From an uncultured Alistipes sp. (GTDB lineage Bacteria; Bacteroidota; Bacteroidia; Bacteroidales; Rikenellaceae), in the NCBI GenBank assembly GCA_944320685.1, contig CALUIK010000008.1, forward strand, positions 47,528-111,527: a DNA stretch of 64,000 nucleotides, given 5' to 3'. Every line of letters begins with the position of its first letter. Within the stretch, counting starts at the first letter, position 1. The notes beneath the pieces were generated by a model. The model searched no databases, was not told the origin of the DNA, and saw only the letters and a list, made by a program, of their open reading frames with translations. Positions 25,802-35,623 of the stretch are shown here, in pieces. The translations under genes were made by a program, and so were the position numbers.

Positions 25802-26779
25802 ATGGCAAACAAGTTTTTTGTAGCTCCGTCGCCGCATGTACACAGCGCGCAGTCGACCCGTTCGATCATGCGCGACGTGCTCATCGCGATGCTGCCCGCT
25901 CTGGCGGTGTCGACGTGGGTGTACGGCCTCGATGTGCTGAAAGTGTCGGCTGTCGCCGTCGTGAGCTGCGTCGTTATCGAGTATCTTATCCAGAAGTTCC
26001 TCTTCCGCGGCGAATGTACCGTGTCGAACCTTTCGGCTGCGGTAACGGGTCTGCTGCTGGCGTTCAACCTGCCGTCGTCGATTCCCTGGTGGATCGTGGT
26101 GATAGGTTCGCTGGTAGCCATCGGCGTTGCGAAGATGACCTTCGGCGGTCTGGGGCGTAACCCATTTAATCCGGCACTGGTGGGACGTGTCTTCCTGCTC
26201 ATAGCCTATCCCGTGCAGATGACCAGTTTTCCGGCCCCTGTCGTCGAGGGGTATGCCGACGCCCTCTCGGGTGCCACGCCGCTGGCTGCGATCAAGGCCG
26301 GTGTCCCCGTCGAGGATGTAGATCTGTTGAGCATGTTCAGCGGTACGATCCCCGGCTCGCTCGGCGAGATCGCCGCGGCAGCTCTTATCGTGGGAGGAAT
26401 ATACCTGCTGTGGCGCCGCGTGATCACGTGGCATATACCCGTTGCCGTGCTGGGCACGATGGCCGTGTTTGCCTTCTTCGTGGCTTTGGCCGATGGCGGC
26501 GGTGCGCGGCTGTATCAGCTTCCCGCATTCCATGTGTTGGCGGGCGGCGCCCTGCTCGGAGCCATATTCATGGCTACGGACTACGTCACCTCGCCCATGA
26601 CGCACAAGGGCATGATAATATACGGCATAGGCATCGGCGCCGTGACGATGATAATACGTCTGTGGGGGGCTTATCCCGAGGGTATGTCTTTCGCCATACT
26701 GCTGATGAATGCGGTGACACCGCTCATAAACAAATATGTTAAACCCGTACGCTTCGGTTTGGCGACGGATAAAAAATAG
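25802..26779 (+). CDS. rnfD: Rnf complex subunit RnfD
   Basis: A 325-residue integral membrane subunit with about nine to ten helices. The covalent FMN attachment motif SGAT is visible in 'DALSGATPLA'; the Thr carries the flavin through a phosphodiester bond. The 'GGLGRNPFNPALVGR' loop is typical of the RnfD/NqrB family. The start at 25802 gives the usual MANKFFVAPSPH end. It follows rnfC by 37 bp. Confidence 0.95.
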   Translation: MANKFFVAPSPHVHSAQSTRSIMRDVLIAMLPALAVSTWVYGLDVLKVSAVAVVSCVVIEYLIQKFLFRGECTVSNLSAAVTGLLLAFNLPSSIPWWIVVIGSLVAIGVAKMTFGGLGRNPFNPALVGRVFLLIAYPVQMTSFPAPVVEGYADALSGATPLAAIKAGVPVEDVDLLSMFSGTIPGSLGEIAAAALIVGGIYLLWRRVITWHIPVAVLGTMAVFAFFVALADGGGARLYQLPAFHVLAGGALLGAIFMATDYVTSPMTHKGMIIYGIGIGAVTMIIRLWGAYPEGMSFAILLMNAVTPLINKYVKPVRFGLATDKK

Positions 26780-26791
26780 GAGGCGCGGAAT

Positions 26792-27433
26792 ATGAAGAGT
26801 ACACTTTTTAATATGGTTGCCGTCCTGTTTTCGATCACGCTGATTGCTTCGGCCGGCGTGGGGGCGGTTAATATGATTACGGAGGATGCCATAGCCGAGG
26901 TGAACCGTCAGGCTACGGTGGCCGCCGTGGCAAACGTGCTTCCGGCATTCGAGAAGAATGAGATGTGCACGATGAATATCGACGATATGCCGATCAACGT
27001 ATATACGGCAGTCGACGGCAGCGGCGCTGTCGTGGGGTATGCCGTCGAGACCATGACGATGAGCGGTTTCAGCGGCAAGGTGCGCATGATGGTGGGTTTC
27101 GCCGCCGACGGCAAGATCCTTAACGTTAATGTTCTGGAACAAAGCGAGACCCCGGGGCTCGGCACGAAGATGTGCGACGAAGGCAATGTACTGCTTGCCA
27201 GCGTCAAGGATAAGAATCCAGCGGATCTGATACTGAAGGTAAAGAAGGACGGCGGCGACATCGATGCCCTGACGGCCGCGACGATCTCGTCGCGCGCCTA
27301 TGCCGAAGCCGTGGCACGCGCTTATGAGGCGTTCAAGGTAGCCAGCGGCGCCAAGGATACGGCGGACGGCGTGTCGGGCGCAACTGCAGCCGATGAGAGC
27401 TGTGATGCTCAGGAAGGAGGTGAAAATGAATAA
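26792..27433 (+). CDS. rnfG: Rnf complex subunit RnfG
   Basis: A 213-residue protein with one N-terminal membrane helix and a periplasmic FMN-binding domain. 'DALTAATISSRAY' near residue 164 contains the Thr that receives covalent FMN, and 'SETPGLGTKM' is the family motif. The C-terminal tail is acidic and overlaps the start of rnfE. Confidence 0.94.
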   Translation: MKSTLFNMVAVLFSITLIASAGVGAVNMITEDAIAEVNRQATVAAVANVLPAFEKNEMCTMNIDDMPINVYTAVDGSGAVVGYAVETMTMSGFSGKVRMMVGFAADGKILNVNVLEQSETPGLGTKMCDEGNVLLASVKDKNPADLILKVKKDGGDIDALTAATISSRAYAEAVARAYEAFKVASGAKDTADGVSGATAADESCDAQEGGENE

Positions 27434-28010
27434 GCTCAATATCATACTTCGTGGGATCGTCAAGGATAATCCCACCTTCGTGCTGGTGCTGGGTATGTGT
27501 CCCACGCTCGGTACGACCACATCGGCCATGAACGGCATGGGTATGGGTGTTGCGACGATGGCCGTGCTGACGATGTCGAACATGGTCATATCGCTCATCA
27601 AGAACCTTATTCCCGACAAGGTGCGCATTCCTGCCTTCATTGTGGTCATAGCGTCGTTCGTGACCGTCATACAGATGCTGATGCAGGCATTCGTGCCGGC
27701 GTTGTACGCCAGTCTCGGTGTCTTTATCCCGCTGATCGTGGTGAACTGTATCATTCTTGGCCGAGCCGAGGCCTTTGCCTCGAAAAACGGTGTCGTGGAT
27801 TCTATATTCGACGGTATCGGCATAGGTATCGGCTTCACGCTCTCGCTCACCGTTATCGGTGCCGTGCGCGAGATGCTGGGCAGCGGCGCCATCTTCGGCA
27901 TGCCGCTCGGCATTTCGGACTATATGCCGCTGGTTTTCGTGCTGGCGCCCGGAGGCTTCTTCGTGCTGGGCTATCTTATGGTATTGTTCAATAAGTTTAT
28001 CAAGAAGTAG
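27426..28010 (+). CDS. rnfE: Rnf complex subunit RnfE
   Basis: A 194-residue membrane subunit with six helices, family RnfA/RnfE/NqrD. '[20 protein letters not shown]' near the N-terminus holds the Cys that, in the paired RnfA-RnfE core, contributes to the intramembrane Fe-S site. The start at 27426 was set by the strong AGGAGG at 27414-27419; it overlaps rnfG by 8 bp. Confidence 0.95.
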   Translation: MNKLNIILRGIVKDNPTFVLVLGMCPTLGTTTSAMNGMGMGVATMAVLTMSNMVISLIKNLIPDKVRIPAFIVVIASFVTVIQMLMQAFVPALYASLGVFIPLIVVNCIILGRAEAFASKNGVVDSIFDGIGIGIGFTLSLTVIGAVREMLGSGAIFGMPLGISDYMPLVFVLAPGGFFVLGYLMVLFNKFIKK

Positions 28011-28012
28011 TT

Positions 28013-28591
28013 ATGGAAATCTCGTATTTCGCAATAATCATAGGTGCGATCTTCGTCAATAATGTCGTCCTCGCACAGTTCCTCGGTATATGCCCATTTT
28101 TGGGCGTGTCGTCGAAGGTCGAGACTTCGCTCGGCATGGGTGCGGCCGTAACCTTCGTGATGGCGCTCACGGCCGTGGTGGCATGGTCGATACAGACTTT
28201 CATACTCGATCCTCTGGGAATAGGCTACATGCAGACCATAGTCTTCATTCTGGTTATCGCCGCGCTGGTGCAGATGGTAGAGATTATGCTCAAGAAGGTC
28301 TCTCCGTCGCTGTATCAGGCTCTCGGCATATTCCTGCCCCTGATCACGACGAACTGCGCGGTGCTGGGTGTGGCCATACTCATGATTCAGAAAGAGTTTA
28401 ACCTGTTGCAGAGCGTCACCTATTCGGTATCGACGGCATTGGGCTTTGGTCTGGCGCTGGTGATCTTTGCCGGCATACGCGAGCGTCTCGAACTGGACGG
28501 TGTCCCCGCGGCATTGAAGGGTACGCCTATCGCGTTGATTACGGCTGCGATTCTGGCGATGGCCTTCATGGGCTTTTCGGGTCTGGTATAG
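28013..28591 (+). CDS. rnfA: Rnf complex subunit RnfA
   Basis: A 192-residue six-helix membrane protein, the partner of RnfE. Family motifs are '[18 protein letters not shown]' with its Cys and '[14 protein letters not shown]' with the second Cys. It is separated by 2 bp from rnfE and closes the rnfBCDGEA operon, so all six core subunits of the ion-pumping complex are present. Confidence 0.95.
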   Translation: MEISYFAIIIGAIFVNNVVLAQFLGICPFLGVSSKVETSLGMGAAVTFVMALTAVVAWSIQTFILDPLGIGYMQTIVFILVIAALVQMVEIMLKKVSPSLYQALGIFLPLITTNCAVLGVAILMIQKEFNLLQSVTYSVSTALGFGLALVIFAGIRERLELDGVPAALKGTPIALITAAILAMAFMGFSGLV

Positions 28592-28660
28592 GCGGGGCGC
28601 AGGCATGGCGGGATATCCGGCTGCCGGTGGCGAAAATACCGACGCATACGGAAAAAACTA

Positions 28661-28690
28661 TTGCCTGTGACGATAATTGTATTAATTTTG
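28661..28690 (+). promoter_or_regulatory. rubredoxin promoter
   Basis: TTG (28661-28663), 19 bp, TAATTTTG (28683-28690). It allows rubredoxin to be made separately from the Rnf operon upstream. Confidence 0.75.
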
Positions 28691-28748
28691 TATTGTGCGT
28701 CATGCCGCATGGCGGCGGCGCAATGATAACTTTAACGAATATTGGATT

Positions 28749-28910
28749 ATGAAGTACAGATGTACGGTTTGCGATTGGATCTATGATCCGGCAGTTGGCG
28801 ATCCCGAAGGAGGTATCGCTGCGGGAACGGCTTTCGAGGATATTCCCGACGATTGGGTATGCCCTCTGTGCGGCGTAGGCAAGGATCAGTTCGAGAAGGT
28901 CGAGGAGTAG
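28749..28910 (+). CDS. rubredoxin
   Basis: A 53-residue rubredoxin with the two Cys pairs that hold one iron: '[10 protein letters not shown]' at the N-terminus and '[12 protein letters not shown]' at the C-terminus. It carries single electrons in the cytosol, commonly to peroxide- or oxygen-reducing enzymes in anaerobes. It lies after rnfA but has its own promoter. The ATG at 28749 gives the standard MKYRC start. Confidence 0.96.
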   Translation: MKYRCTVCDWIYDPAVGDPEGGIAAGTAFEDIPDDWVCPLCGVGKDQFEKVEE

Positions 28911-29077
28911 CTGGCCCTGCGACCGATGCCATCCGCGCCGCATATGACGTGCGTGTGCGTGGTGGGACTGCGAACGGCAGGAGATTGAGAATAGGCAGTT
29001 GTGTCTGTATGGTGCAGACCCCATTGCCGAAATGCCGGCGGCGTTCAGCCCGCTGCCCGTAACAAGACGGGGGTGCC

Positions 29078-29989
29078 TTATCGGGCACCCTCGTCTTGCA
29101 TGTATTGCCGTATGTTGTCCAATGCCTTTTGCGAGAGGCGTTCGATGCTTTGCGCCGATTTGCCCGAGATCATGGGCGTGTAGAGTACATTGGGATAGGT
29201 ACATAGCTCGGTTTCGAGTGCGCCCATGCCCGTTGCGTCACACAGGTAGTAGCTCTCGGGATAACGCTCCAGCCAGCGTTTGATGGCCGTTGTGTCGAAT
29301 GTCGGGCCGACCGAGGTGTTGACGAGAATCTTGCCGTTACCCAGAATGGAGAACTCCTCGTCCCCAAGCAGGTAATTGTTCCGTGGCAGACATGTACATA
29401 CGATCTCGGCCTCGGCGAGCAGGCTGTGCATGGGACGGTACGCAATGCCGCGGGCCTCGGCATCGGGTTTGCGGGTGCGGCTGTAATAGCATGTGTCGGC
29501 GCCGAAGAAGAGCATTGCGTCGGCTATCATGCCTCCCGTCCTGCCGAGGCCTATGATGCCGACCTTTCGGCCTGTGAGCTCGTAGCTCTGCTTCCGCCAG
29601 CGTATACCGCCGAAACCGTGCATGAGGCGTACAAGTTCGCTGATGACGTATTCCACGACACCCTCGTCTCCGTAGTCCTTGACGCCGGAAACGGTGATAC
29701 CGCGGCGGCGGGCCTCGATGACGTCGACGTTGCTGCTTTCCGGATTGTAAAGCGTGCAGCACATGCCGATGTAGCGTATGTTGGGGCATGCATCCAGAAC
29801 TCTGCGGCGGATTGGTGTGCGGAACGATACGAGAAGGCAGTCGGCGTTGCCAATGCGGCGTATCACCTCCGACTCTTCGGTCGGGAAATCGTGGTATACG
29901 GCCACCTCTTGTCCCAGTGTCGAGAGCGTGGCAATCGCTTTGTCGTTTAGCAGTGTTTCGTCCACTGCAACTATCTTTTCAAATGTCAT
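29078..29989 (-). CDS. D-2-hydroxyacid dehydrogenase-like protein lacking catalytic residues
   Basis: A 303-residue protein with the D-isomer 2-hydroxyacid dehydrogenase fold. The Rossmann motif is GLGRTG (residues 147-152), preceded by 'RKVGII'. The catalytic Arg of the usual 'NxSRGxxxD' is Val227 in 'NTSVGPTFD', and the catalytic His of 'TPHxxG' is Met273 in 'TPMISG'. NAD(P) binding looks intact but hydride transfer by the classical mechanism does not. It stands alone between rubredoxin and aspS. A hairpin formed by its last codons and the following bases (29059-29080 region) may end transcription. Confidence 0.8.
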   Translation of the reverse strand: MTFEKIVAVDETLLNDKAIATLSTLGQEVAVYHDFPTEESEVIRRIGNADCLLVSFRTPIRRRVLDACPNIRYIGMCCTLYNPESSNVDVIEARRRGITVSGVKDYGDEGVVEYVISELVRLMHGFGGIRWRKQSYELTGRKVGIIGLGRTGGMIADAMLFFGADTCYYSRTRKPDAEARGIAYRPMHSLLAEAEIVCTCLPRNNYLLGDEEFSILGNGKILVNTSVGPTFDTTAIKRWLERYPESYYLCDATGMGALETELCTYPNVLYTPMISGKSAQSIERLSQKALDNIRQYMQDEGAR

Positions 29990-30022
29990 GCGCGGTCGTT
30001 TTATTTAGTGTGATGCGTGTTT

Positions 30023-30064
30023 CCAAATAAGGGAACCACCCGCGCGTGGCGGCGGGTGGCTCCC
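30023..30064 (-). terminator. Rho-independent terminator of aspS
   Basis: A 13-bp stem (30031-30043 with 30052-30064, one G-U/A-C type weak pair) followed on the minus strand by TTATTTG. It lies 26 bp past the aspS stop. Confidence 0.8.
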
Positions 30065-30090
30065 ATTATCGTTTGTGTCAGGCTACGTGT

Positions 30091-31845
30091 CTACTCGGGC
30101 TTTACGAGCGAGAGATATAGCTCGTCGAGCTGCGACTTGTCGATGGCGGAAGGAGCATCGAGCATGACGTCGCGGCCGGCGTTGTTCTTGGGGAAGGCGA
30201 TGAAGTCGCGGATCGAGTCCGAGCCGCCGAACAGCGAGCAGAGGCGGTCGAAACCGAATGCGAGGCCTCCGTGAGGTGGAGCCCCGAACTTGAAGGCGTT
30301 CATCAGGAAGCCGAACTGCTCCTGCGCACGCTCGGGAGTGAAGCCCAAAACCTTGAATATTAGGGCTTGAAGCTGCGCGTCATGGATACGTATCGAACCA
30401 CCGCCGATTTCGGTGCCGTTGCATACGAAGTCGTAGGCGTTGGCGCGCACGCGTGCCGGGTCGCTCTCCATGAAGGGTATGTCCTCGGGTTTGGGCGATG
30501 TGAACGGGTGGTGCATGGCGTAGAAACGCTGTGTCTCGTCATCCCATTCGAACATAGGGAAATCGACCACCCACAGCGGGGCAAACTTTTGCGGATCACG
30601 CAGCCCCAGCTCCTCCGCCACGTGCAGGCGCAGGGCGCATAGCTGTGTGAGCGCCTTGAATTTCTTGCCGCAAAGCAGCAGTACGAGGTCTCCGGCTTGT
30701 GCTCCGACACGCTCGGCGATGGTTTTCAGTTCGTCGGGGGTGAAGAATTTGTCGATCGACGACTTGACATTTCCCTGCTCGTCGAGCCGTATCCATATGA
30801 GGCCTTTCGCCCCTACTTGCGGGCGTTTGACATATTCTGTCAGGGCATCGATCTGCTTGCGGGTATATCCGGCGCAACCAGTGGCGGCGAAGCCGGCGAT
30901 ATATTCGGCGTCGTCGAATACCGCGAACGAATGTCCGTGTGCAAGGTCAGTCACATCGTGCAGCTCCATGCCGAAACGCATGTCGGGCTTGTCCGACCCG
31001 AAGCGTTCCATGGCCTCGATCCACGGCATGCGACGGAATGGCTCTGTGAAGTCGATGCCGAGTATCTCGCGGAACATGTATTTTGCCCAACGCTCGAACA
31101 CCTCGAGTATGTCCTCCTGTTCGACGAACGACATCTCGCAGTCGATTTGCGTGAATTCGGGCTGACGGTCGGCGCGCAGGTCTTCGTCGCGGAAACAGCG
31201 TACGATCTGGAAGTAACGGTCGTATCCGGCCACCATAAGCAGCTGCTTGAGCGTTTGAGGCGATTGCGGCAGGGCGTAGAACTGATTTGGGTTCATTCGG
31301 CTGGGCACGACAAAGTCGCGTGCGCCTTCGGGCGTAGACCCCACAAGATAGGGGGTCTCTATCTCAAGAAATCCCTCCTTGTCGAGGAATGTACGTACGG
31401 CATGTGCCATTCTGTGGCGCAGGGCCATGTTGCGCTGCAGGGGCGGGCGGCGCAGGTCGAGGTATCGGTATTTCATGCGCAGGTCGTCGCCGCCGTCCGA
31501 GTTCTCCTCGATGGTGAACGGCGGTGTCTGCGCCTCGTTGAGGACGGTCAGTTCGTCGGCTGCGACCTCTATGTCGCCCGTCGGCATTTTGGGATTCTTC
31601 GACGAGCGTTCGATGACGCGCCCTTTTGCCTGGAGCACGTATTCGCGGCCGAGGCCTGCTGCTACGGCGCGGGTCTGTTCGGGCGAGTGTTCCTCGACGA
31701 CGATCTGCGTGATGCCATAGCGGTCGCGCAGGTCGATAAAGGTCATGGCGCCGAGGTTGCGCACCTTCTGCACCCATCCGGCAAGCGTTACGTTACGGCC
31801 TATATCGCTGCTGCGCAGTTCGCCGCAAGTATGACTTCTGTACAT
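30091..31845 (-). CDS. aspS: aspartyl-tRNA synthetase
   Basis: A 584-residue class II synthetase of bacterial type. An N-terminal OB-fold anticodon domain ('[23 protein letters not shown]') is followed by motif 2 '[18 protein letters not shown]', the bacterial GAD insertion, and motif 3 '[15 protein letters not shown]'. It charges tRNA-Asp. The start at 31845 (MYRSHTCG) is the usual N-terminus; the upstream in-frame stretch crosses the promoter. Confidence 0.97.
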   Translation of the reverse strand: MYRSHTCGELRSSDIGRNVTLAGWVQKVRNLGAMTFIDLRDRYGITQIVVEEHSPEQTRAVAAGLGREYVLQAKGRVIERSSKNPKMPTGDIEVAADELTVLNEAQTPPFTIEENSDGGDDLRMKYRYLDLRRPPLQRNMALRHRMAHAVRTFLDKEGFLEIETPYLVGSTPEGARDFVVPSRMNPNQFYALPQSPQTLKQLLMVAGYDRYFQIVRCFRDEDLRADRQPEFTQIDCEMSFVEQEDILEVFERWAKYMFREILGIDFTEPFRRMPWIEAMERFGSDKPDMRFGMELHDVTDLAHGHSFAVFDDAEYIAGFAATGCAGYTRKQIDALTEYVKRPQVGAKGLIWIRLDEQGNVKSSIDKFFTPDELKTIAERVGAQAGDLVLLLCGKKFKALTQLCALRLHVAEELGLRDPQKFAPLWVVDFPMFEWDDETQRFYAMHHPFTSPKPEDIPFMESDPARVRANAYDFVCNGTEIGGGSIRIHDAQLQALIFKVLGFTPERAQEQFGFLMNAFKFGAPPHGGLAFGFDRLCSLFGGSDSIRDFIAFPKNNAGRDVMLDAPSAIDKSQLDELYLSLVKPE

Positions 31846-31888
31846 ATCGGTATTGTTGTTTGAGTTTGTTAGATCGAATTTGGTGCCG

Positions 31889-31917
31889 TAAAGATAGTAA
31901 TTTTTGCGCACATGCAA
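31889..31917 (-). promoter_or_regulatory. candidate aspS promoter
   Basis: On the minus strand TTG (31917-31915), 18 bp, TATCTTTA (31896-31889): one mismatch in the -7 element. Confidence 0.5.
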
Positions 31918-32016
31918 CCTCAATGGGCGGCGGTGCGCAGCCAAATGCCGGATAGGGTAGCCGTGCTGGGACTCCGTTGCGGTGGCCTGTTGGATCGAAA
32001 CTTGGGGTGAGGAAGT

Positions 32017-32046
32017 TTGCGTATTAGGAATATTTCATTAATTTCG
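32017..32046 (+). promoter_or_regulatory. candidate tadA promoter
   Basis: TTG (32017-32019), 19 bp, TAATTTCG (32039-32046): one mismatch in the -7 element, 10 bp before the ATG. Confidence 0.45.
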
Positions 32047-32056
32047 CAAAGGTTTT

Positions 32057-32512
32057 ATGGATGGAAACGATAAAATACTCGAACGCGACGAGAAATTCAT
32101 GCGCATGGCGATAAACGAGGCGCGCAAGGCCTTGAAGTGCGATGAGGTGCCTGTCGGCGCCGTCGTGGTGTGCGGCGATGCAGTGATAGGGCGCGGGCAC
32201 AATCTGGTCGAGACGCTGTGCGACGCTACGGCACATGCCGAGATGCAGTGCATAACGGCCGCAGCTGCGACACTCGGAGGCAAGTATCTTAAGGGATGTA
32301 CGATATACGTCACCGTCGAGCCGTGTGTGATGTGTGCCGGCGCCTTGGCTTGGAGCCAGATCGACCGTGTGGTTTATGGCGCCGATGATCCCAAACGGGG
32401 TTTTTCTCGCGTCGGGACGCAGCTGTTGCATCCGCGTACCACAGTCGCACGGGGGGTCCTAGCGTCGGAGTGCGAAGCCTTGATGAAGGATTTTTTCGGC
32501 CGCTTGAGGTGA
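32057..32512 (+). CDS. tadA: tRNA adenosine(34) deaminase TadA
   Basis: TadA converts A34 to inosine in the anticodon of tRNA-Arg(ACG). The 151-residue protein has the cytidine-deaminase zinc site: HAE (residues 60-62, with Glu62 as proton shuttle) and PCVMC (Cys90 and Cys93). 'DDPKRGF' and 'FFGRLR' at the end are typical of TadA rather than of guanine deaminase. Confidence 0.94.
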   Translation: MDGNDKILERDEKFMRMAINEARKALKCDEVPVGAVVVCGDAVIGRGHNLVETLCDATAHAEMQCITAAAATLGGKYLKGCTIYVTVEPCVMCAGALAWSQIDRVVYGADDPKRGFSRVGTQLLHPRTTVARGVLASECEALMKDFFGRLR

Positions 32513-32552
32513 TTGCGCCGCTATTTCGGGCTGACGAAATAAAAGCGTATAC

Positions 32553-32583
32553 TTGCATAAACCAAAAACAAGATGTAACTTTG
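32553..32583 (+). promoter_or_regulatory. promoter of the TPR protein gene
   Basis: TTG (32553-32555), 20 bp, TAACTTTG (32576-32583): full consensus, leaving a leader of about 60 nt. Confidence 0.8.
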
Positions 32584-32649
32584 TAATCGGTCTGCTTTTG
32601 GGAGGCCGGTAAAAAGGAGTAATGATAACCTAAATAATTTTTTGAACCT

Positions 32650-33618
32650 ATGAACAAGATTGTTTTTATGGCAATGGCGCTGATGTGGGCTTTCACGGCC
32701 TCGGCGCAGAGTGAATTGGTTGCTTCATACAATGAAGGCGTCGAGGCATTGCAGGCGAAGAACTTCACCAAAGCGGTAGAGGCATTCGAAAATGTTATAG
32801 CAAAGGGTGCCGATGCTGTCGACGATGCCGAACTTGGTTGCGTGACAAATGCGAAGCAATATCTTCCTACGGCATATCAGGGCAAGGGTGCGCAAGCTGC
32901 TTCCGCAGCCATGAAGGCCGAGAAGCCCGAGGAGGCGGATGCCAAGTTCGCGGAGGCGGTCGACAACCTCACCAAGGGTGCAGCCAAGGCTACGGAGTAC
33001 GACAATGCCCCTGCCGCACAGAAGATAAATGCCTTGCTGGGCAAGGTATATCAGGCGCAGGGCGCGACGGCGTTCAACAGCAACGATTTCGCCAAGGCTA
33101 TCGAGATTTTCGCGAAGGGCTATGCTGCCGACCCCAAGAATACTGCTATGGCTCTGAACCTTGCCGAGAGCTATTTCAAGATGGACAAGTACGAGGAGGG
33201 CATGAAGGTGTGCAGCGAGGTTGCTGCGCTGCCCAGCCCCAAGTATGACGAGGCTATCGGAGAGGCGCGCGCCAAGATGAACATGTACACGAACAACCAG
33301 ATTGCCAAGCTGCAGCAGGCAAACGATCTGGACGGTATTATTGCAATGTCGGAGAAGATCGCCGACAAGGCCGTGGCATCGCGCGTGGCTGTGCAGGCAT
33401 ACTACCTGAAGAAAGACTACGACAAGGTTATCGAGTTGGGCGAGGCTGCCGCTGCCTTGCAGACCGATCCCGAGGATATTAGCGCCGTATATTTCAACCT
33501 CGGTTCGGCATACAATGGCAAGGAGATGAAGGACAAGGCTGTCGAGGCTCTGAAGAAGGTTACCGCCGAGCCTTACCTGACTCCTGCGAAGGCTGCTTTG
33601 GCCGAGCTTACCAAGTAA
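32650..33618 (+). CDS. secreted tetratricopeptide repeat protein
   Basis: A 322-residue protein with a Sec signal peptide cut after 'FTASAQ' (about residue 20). The mature part is made of TPR helices: 'YNEGVEALQAKNFTKAVEAFE', 'GATAFNSNDFAKAIEIFAKGY', 'ALNLAESYFKMDKYEEG' and 'YFNLGSAYNGKEMKDKAVEALK'. Such proteins bind partners in the periplasm; no partner is evident. It is Ala/Lys-rich with clean codon usage suggesting good expression, and is a single gene between its own promoter and terminator. Confidence 0.85.
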   Translation: MNKIVFMAMALMWAFTASAQSELVASYNEGVEALQAKNFTKAVEAFENVIAKGADAVDDAELGCVTNAKQYLPTAYQGKGAQAASAAMKAEKPEEADAKFAEAVDNLTKGAAKATEYDNAPAAQKINALLGKVYQAQGATAFNSNDFAKAIEIFAKGYAADPKNTAMALNLAESYFKMDKYEEGMKVCSEVAALPSPKYDEAIGEARAKMNMYTNNQIAKLQQANDLDGIIAMSEKIADKAVASRVAVQAYYLKKDYDKVIELGEAAAALQTDPEDISAVYFNLGSAYNGKEMKDKAVEALKKVTAEPYLTPAKAALAELTK

Positions 33619-33670
33619 CGTTGCAGCGTTTGCGGCGCCGTGCCTGCGCGGCTGTTGCAGGATGCGAGAC

Positions 33671-33709
33671 AGGGTCGGTCCCGTGCGGGACCGGCCCTGT
33701 TCATTTTTT
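33671..33709 (+). terminator. Rho-independent terminator of the TPR gene
   Basis: A perfect 13-bp stem (33671-33683 with 33686-33698, counting one G-U) with a tight loop, then TTCATTTTTT. Confidence 0.9.
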
Positions 33710-34060
33710 GTCGGCGGAGCAGGGCCTTGCGGTGGCGCTGCGGCCTGTCGACGGCCGGCTGTGCATTTCCGCAGCCGTATTCCTGTCTATTCTGCATGCG
33801 TGTCTCCGTGTGCGGTTTTCGGGAGGGGCCGCATCAGGCGCATGCCGCAAGTCTGCCGATGCAGTGCGAAAGCCCTGTTTCCGCGTTATTATCGGCTCCG
33901 GCGCATTCGTGCGCTCTCCATTGCCCTCGATCGGGGGGGGCCTCAAATCGCCCGTAACGGTGCCTTCGGCAGTGTGCGGTGCCGACGTCGGTGGCTGTAT
34001 TGCGCCGTGCGTGTGCGAGGCATGGCGGTGCGGCCTGTCATCGGTCGTTGTGCGGCGGGG
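33710..34060. other. GC-rich intergenic stretch, nothing supported
   Basis: About 350 bp between two convergent terminators. Several open frames overlap on the plus strand, but they are Arg/Cys/Pro-rich, unlike real proteins here, and lack ribosome sites. I see no gene, promoter or repeat. Confidence 0.6.
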
Positions 34061-34095
34061 ATAAAACAGCGAAGCCGCCCCGAAAGGGCGGCTTC
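34061..34095 (-). terminator. terminator of the left susC-susD operon
   Basis: A perfect 10-bp stem (34071-34080 with 34086-34095), 5-nt loop, then GCTGTTTTAT on the minus strand; 38 bp past the susD stop. Confidence 0.85.
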
Positions 34096-34132
34096 GTCGC
34101 ATTATGTCGGGCGGCTCGGGGCCGCGTATCGA

Positions 34133-35605
34133 CTACAACGGGTTCTGGTCGTCTGCGGTGATGTAGGGGTTCGAGTTGATCTCGATCGACAAGGGAATCT
34201 GATAGGTATATACATTTACATCCTCAGCGACCTTGTGTGTGTGGTTGCTTGATGATTTTCGGTCTATACCCTTGTTGAAACGCTTGTTGGTGAAGAACTC
34301 GTGGCCCTCGCCCCAAAGCTCGATACGGCTCTGGAGGTAGATCTCCTCGAGCAGGGCGTCGCCCGTCTTCGAAGACTTGGTGTAGCCACTGTCACGCTTC
34401 GATACCAGATCGTAAAGGGTCTGCTGTGCTGCAGAGTTGTTGCCGCCGCGGGCTTCAGCCTCGGCCTTCAGCAGATATGCCTCCGACAGACGCATGTATA
34501 CCTCGTCCACCTCGTATGTGGGGGTGTTGAACTTGATGTTGGCGTACTGGGGATAACCCTCGAACTTGCCGCCCTCGGCAACCTGCTCGGCCGAAAGGAA
34601 GTTCTTTTTACGGTAGTCGGTGTCGGGGATCTGGTCGTAGAGGCGGTTGTCGATAGCCATATATACGCCTTTGTTCTGCGAGAACTCGTTTACCGTAAGC
34701 GATACGTATGATGCAAAACTTGAGTTACCGTTGCCACTGGTGCCCGAATAGGTGTAACCCCAGATAGTCTCGGGCAGGCTTACGCTCTGGAATCCCGAAG
34801 TGGTGTACTGCTCCTCGTTCATCAGCGAGTAGGGTTCTGCGATTACGGCGGCGGCAGCCGAGGCGGCTGTGCTGTAATCGCCCGAGGTGAGGGCAATGCG
34901 GGCCAGCAGCATGTTGGCTACGCTCTGATCAATGTCCGCCGTCGAAGACATGGGATCGTAGCCCTGCTCCTCGAAGGTCTTGATCGCATTCTGCAGATCC
35001 GTAATGATAGTTGAATATACTTCGGTCGAGGGAGTGCGGCCCATGGCTCCGCCTACTGTCAGGTGGAGGGGCACACCGGGCTTGTCCTTTCCGCCGTGCA
35101 TATAATCTACCTGATAGATGTTCATAAGGTAGTAGTAGCCGAGTGCACGGTACGTCAGGGCCTGTGCCTTGTAGATGAGGGCTGCGTCAGACGGCTGCTC
35201 GGGCATGAGGTCGAGAATCTGGTTTGCTCGGTATACTATTTTGTAAAGAGTATACCAGTATTCAGCGACGTTTCTTGAAGTCTGCTGGCGCAGATTGTTG
35301 AGCATGTACATATCCTTGTACCAGTTGTTCGTGAGGGTCAGCACCATATCGTTTCCCTGAAGATCCAGAGCAAGCGACCAGCACTTGATACCCTTGTACA
35401 TATTACCCTCACTATAGTATCCGTTGTGTATCCACAACAGGTTAGATTGCATCATGGGAGCCAGAACAGCATCGGCATTCTTGTTGATGAGTTCTGTCAG
35501 CTGCTCATCAGATACCTTTCCGCCCTCTGGTTCGGTGAAAAGCTGGTCCGAGCACGAGCAGAAGAGCAGGGCTGCTGCTGCAATATATAATAATTTCCTT
35601 TTCAT
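34133..35605 (-). CDS. SusD-like outer-membrane nutrient-binding lipoprotein (left operon)
   Basis: A 490-residue RagB/SusD family protein. The signal peptide ends in a Cys near residue 18 (LLFCSC), so it is lipid-anchored to the outer-membrane surface. Four TPR-like helix pairs are visible ('LTYRALGYYYLMNIYQVDY', 'ANMLLARIALTSGDYSTAA', 'VDEVYMRLSEAYLLKAEAEARGG'), and the C-terminal SusD signature 'SRIELWGEGHEFFTNKRF'. It forms the lid over the partner SusC channel. It follows the left susC by 18 bp. The ligand cannot be read: no glycoside hydrolase gene is in the operon. Confidence 0.95.
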   Translation of the reverse strand: MKRKLLYIAAAALLFCSCSDQLFTEPEGGKVSDEQLTELINKNADAVLAPMMQSNLLWIHNGYYSEGNMYKGIKCWSLALDLQGNDMVLTLTNNWYKDMYMLNNLRQQTSRNVAEYWYTLYKIVYRANQILDLMPEQPSDAALIYKAQALTYRALGYYYLMNIYQVDYMHGGKDKPGVPLHLTVGGAMGRTPSTEVYSTIITDLQNAIKTFEEQGYDPMSSTADIDQSVANMLLARIALTSGDYSTAASAAAAVIAEPYSLMNEEQYTTSGFQSVSLPETIWGYTYSGTSGNGNSSFASYVSLTVNEFSQNKGVYMAIDNRLYDQIPDTDYRKKNFLSAEQVAEGGKFEGYPQYANIKFNTPTYEVDEVYMRLSEAYLLKAEAEARGGNNSAAQQTLYDLVSKRDSGYTKSSKTGDALLEEIYLQSRIELWGEGHEFFTNKRFNKGIDRKSSSNHTHKVAEDVNVYTYQIPLSIEINSNPYITADDQNPL

Positions 35606-35623
35606 ATTTGTCCTCCTGTTTTA

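Noticed and set aside
23746..27913. Two very long leftward frames (818 and 714 residues) under the Rnf operon
   Set aside because: They lie wholly opposite rnfB-rnfE, whose motifs and junctions are unmistakable; composition is that of antisense frames.
33621..34252. Overlapping plus-strand frames after the TPR gene
   Set aside because: They begin in or before a strong terminator, are Arg/Cys-rich, differ in frame over the same DNA, and run into the susD terminator.
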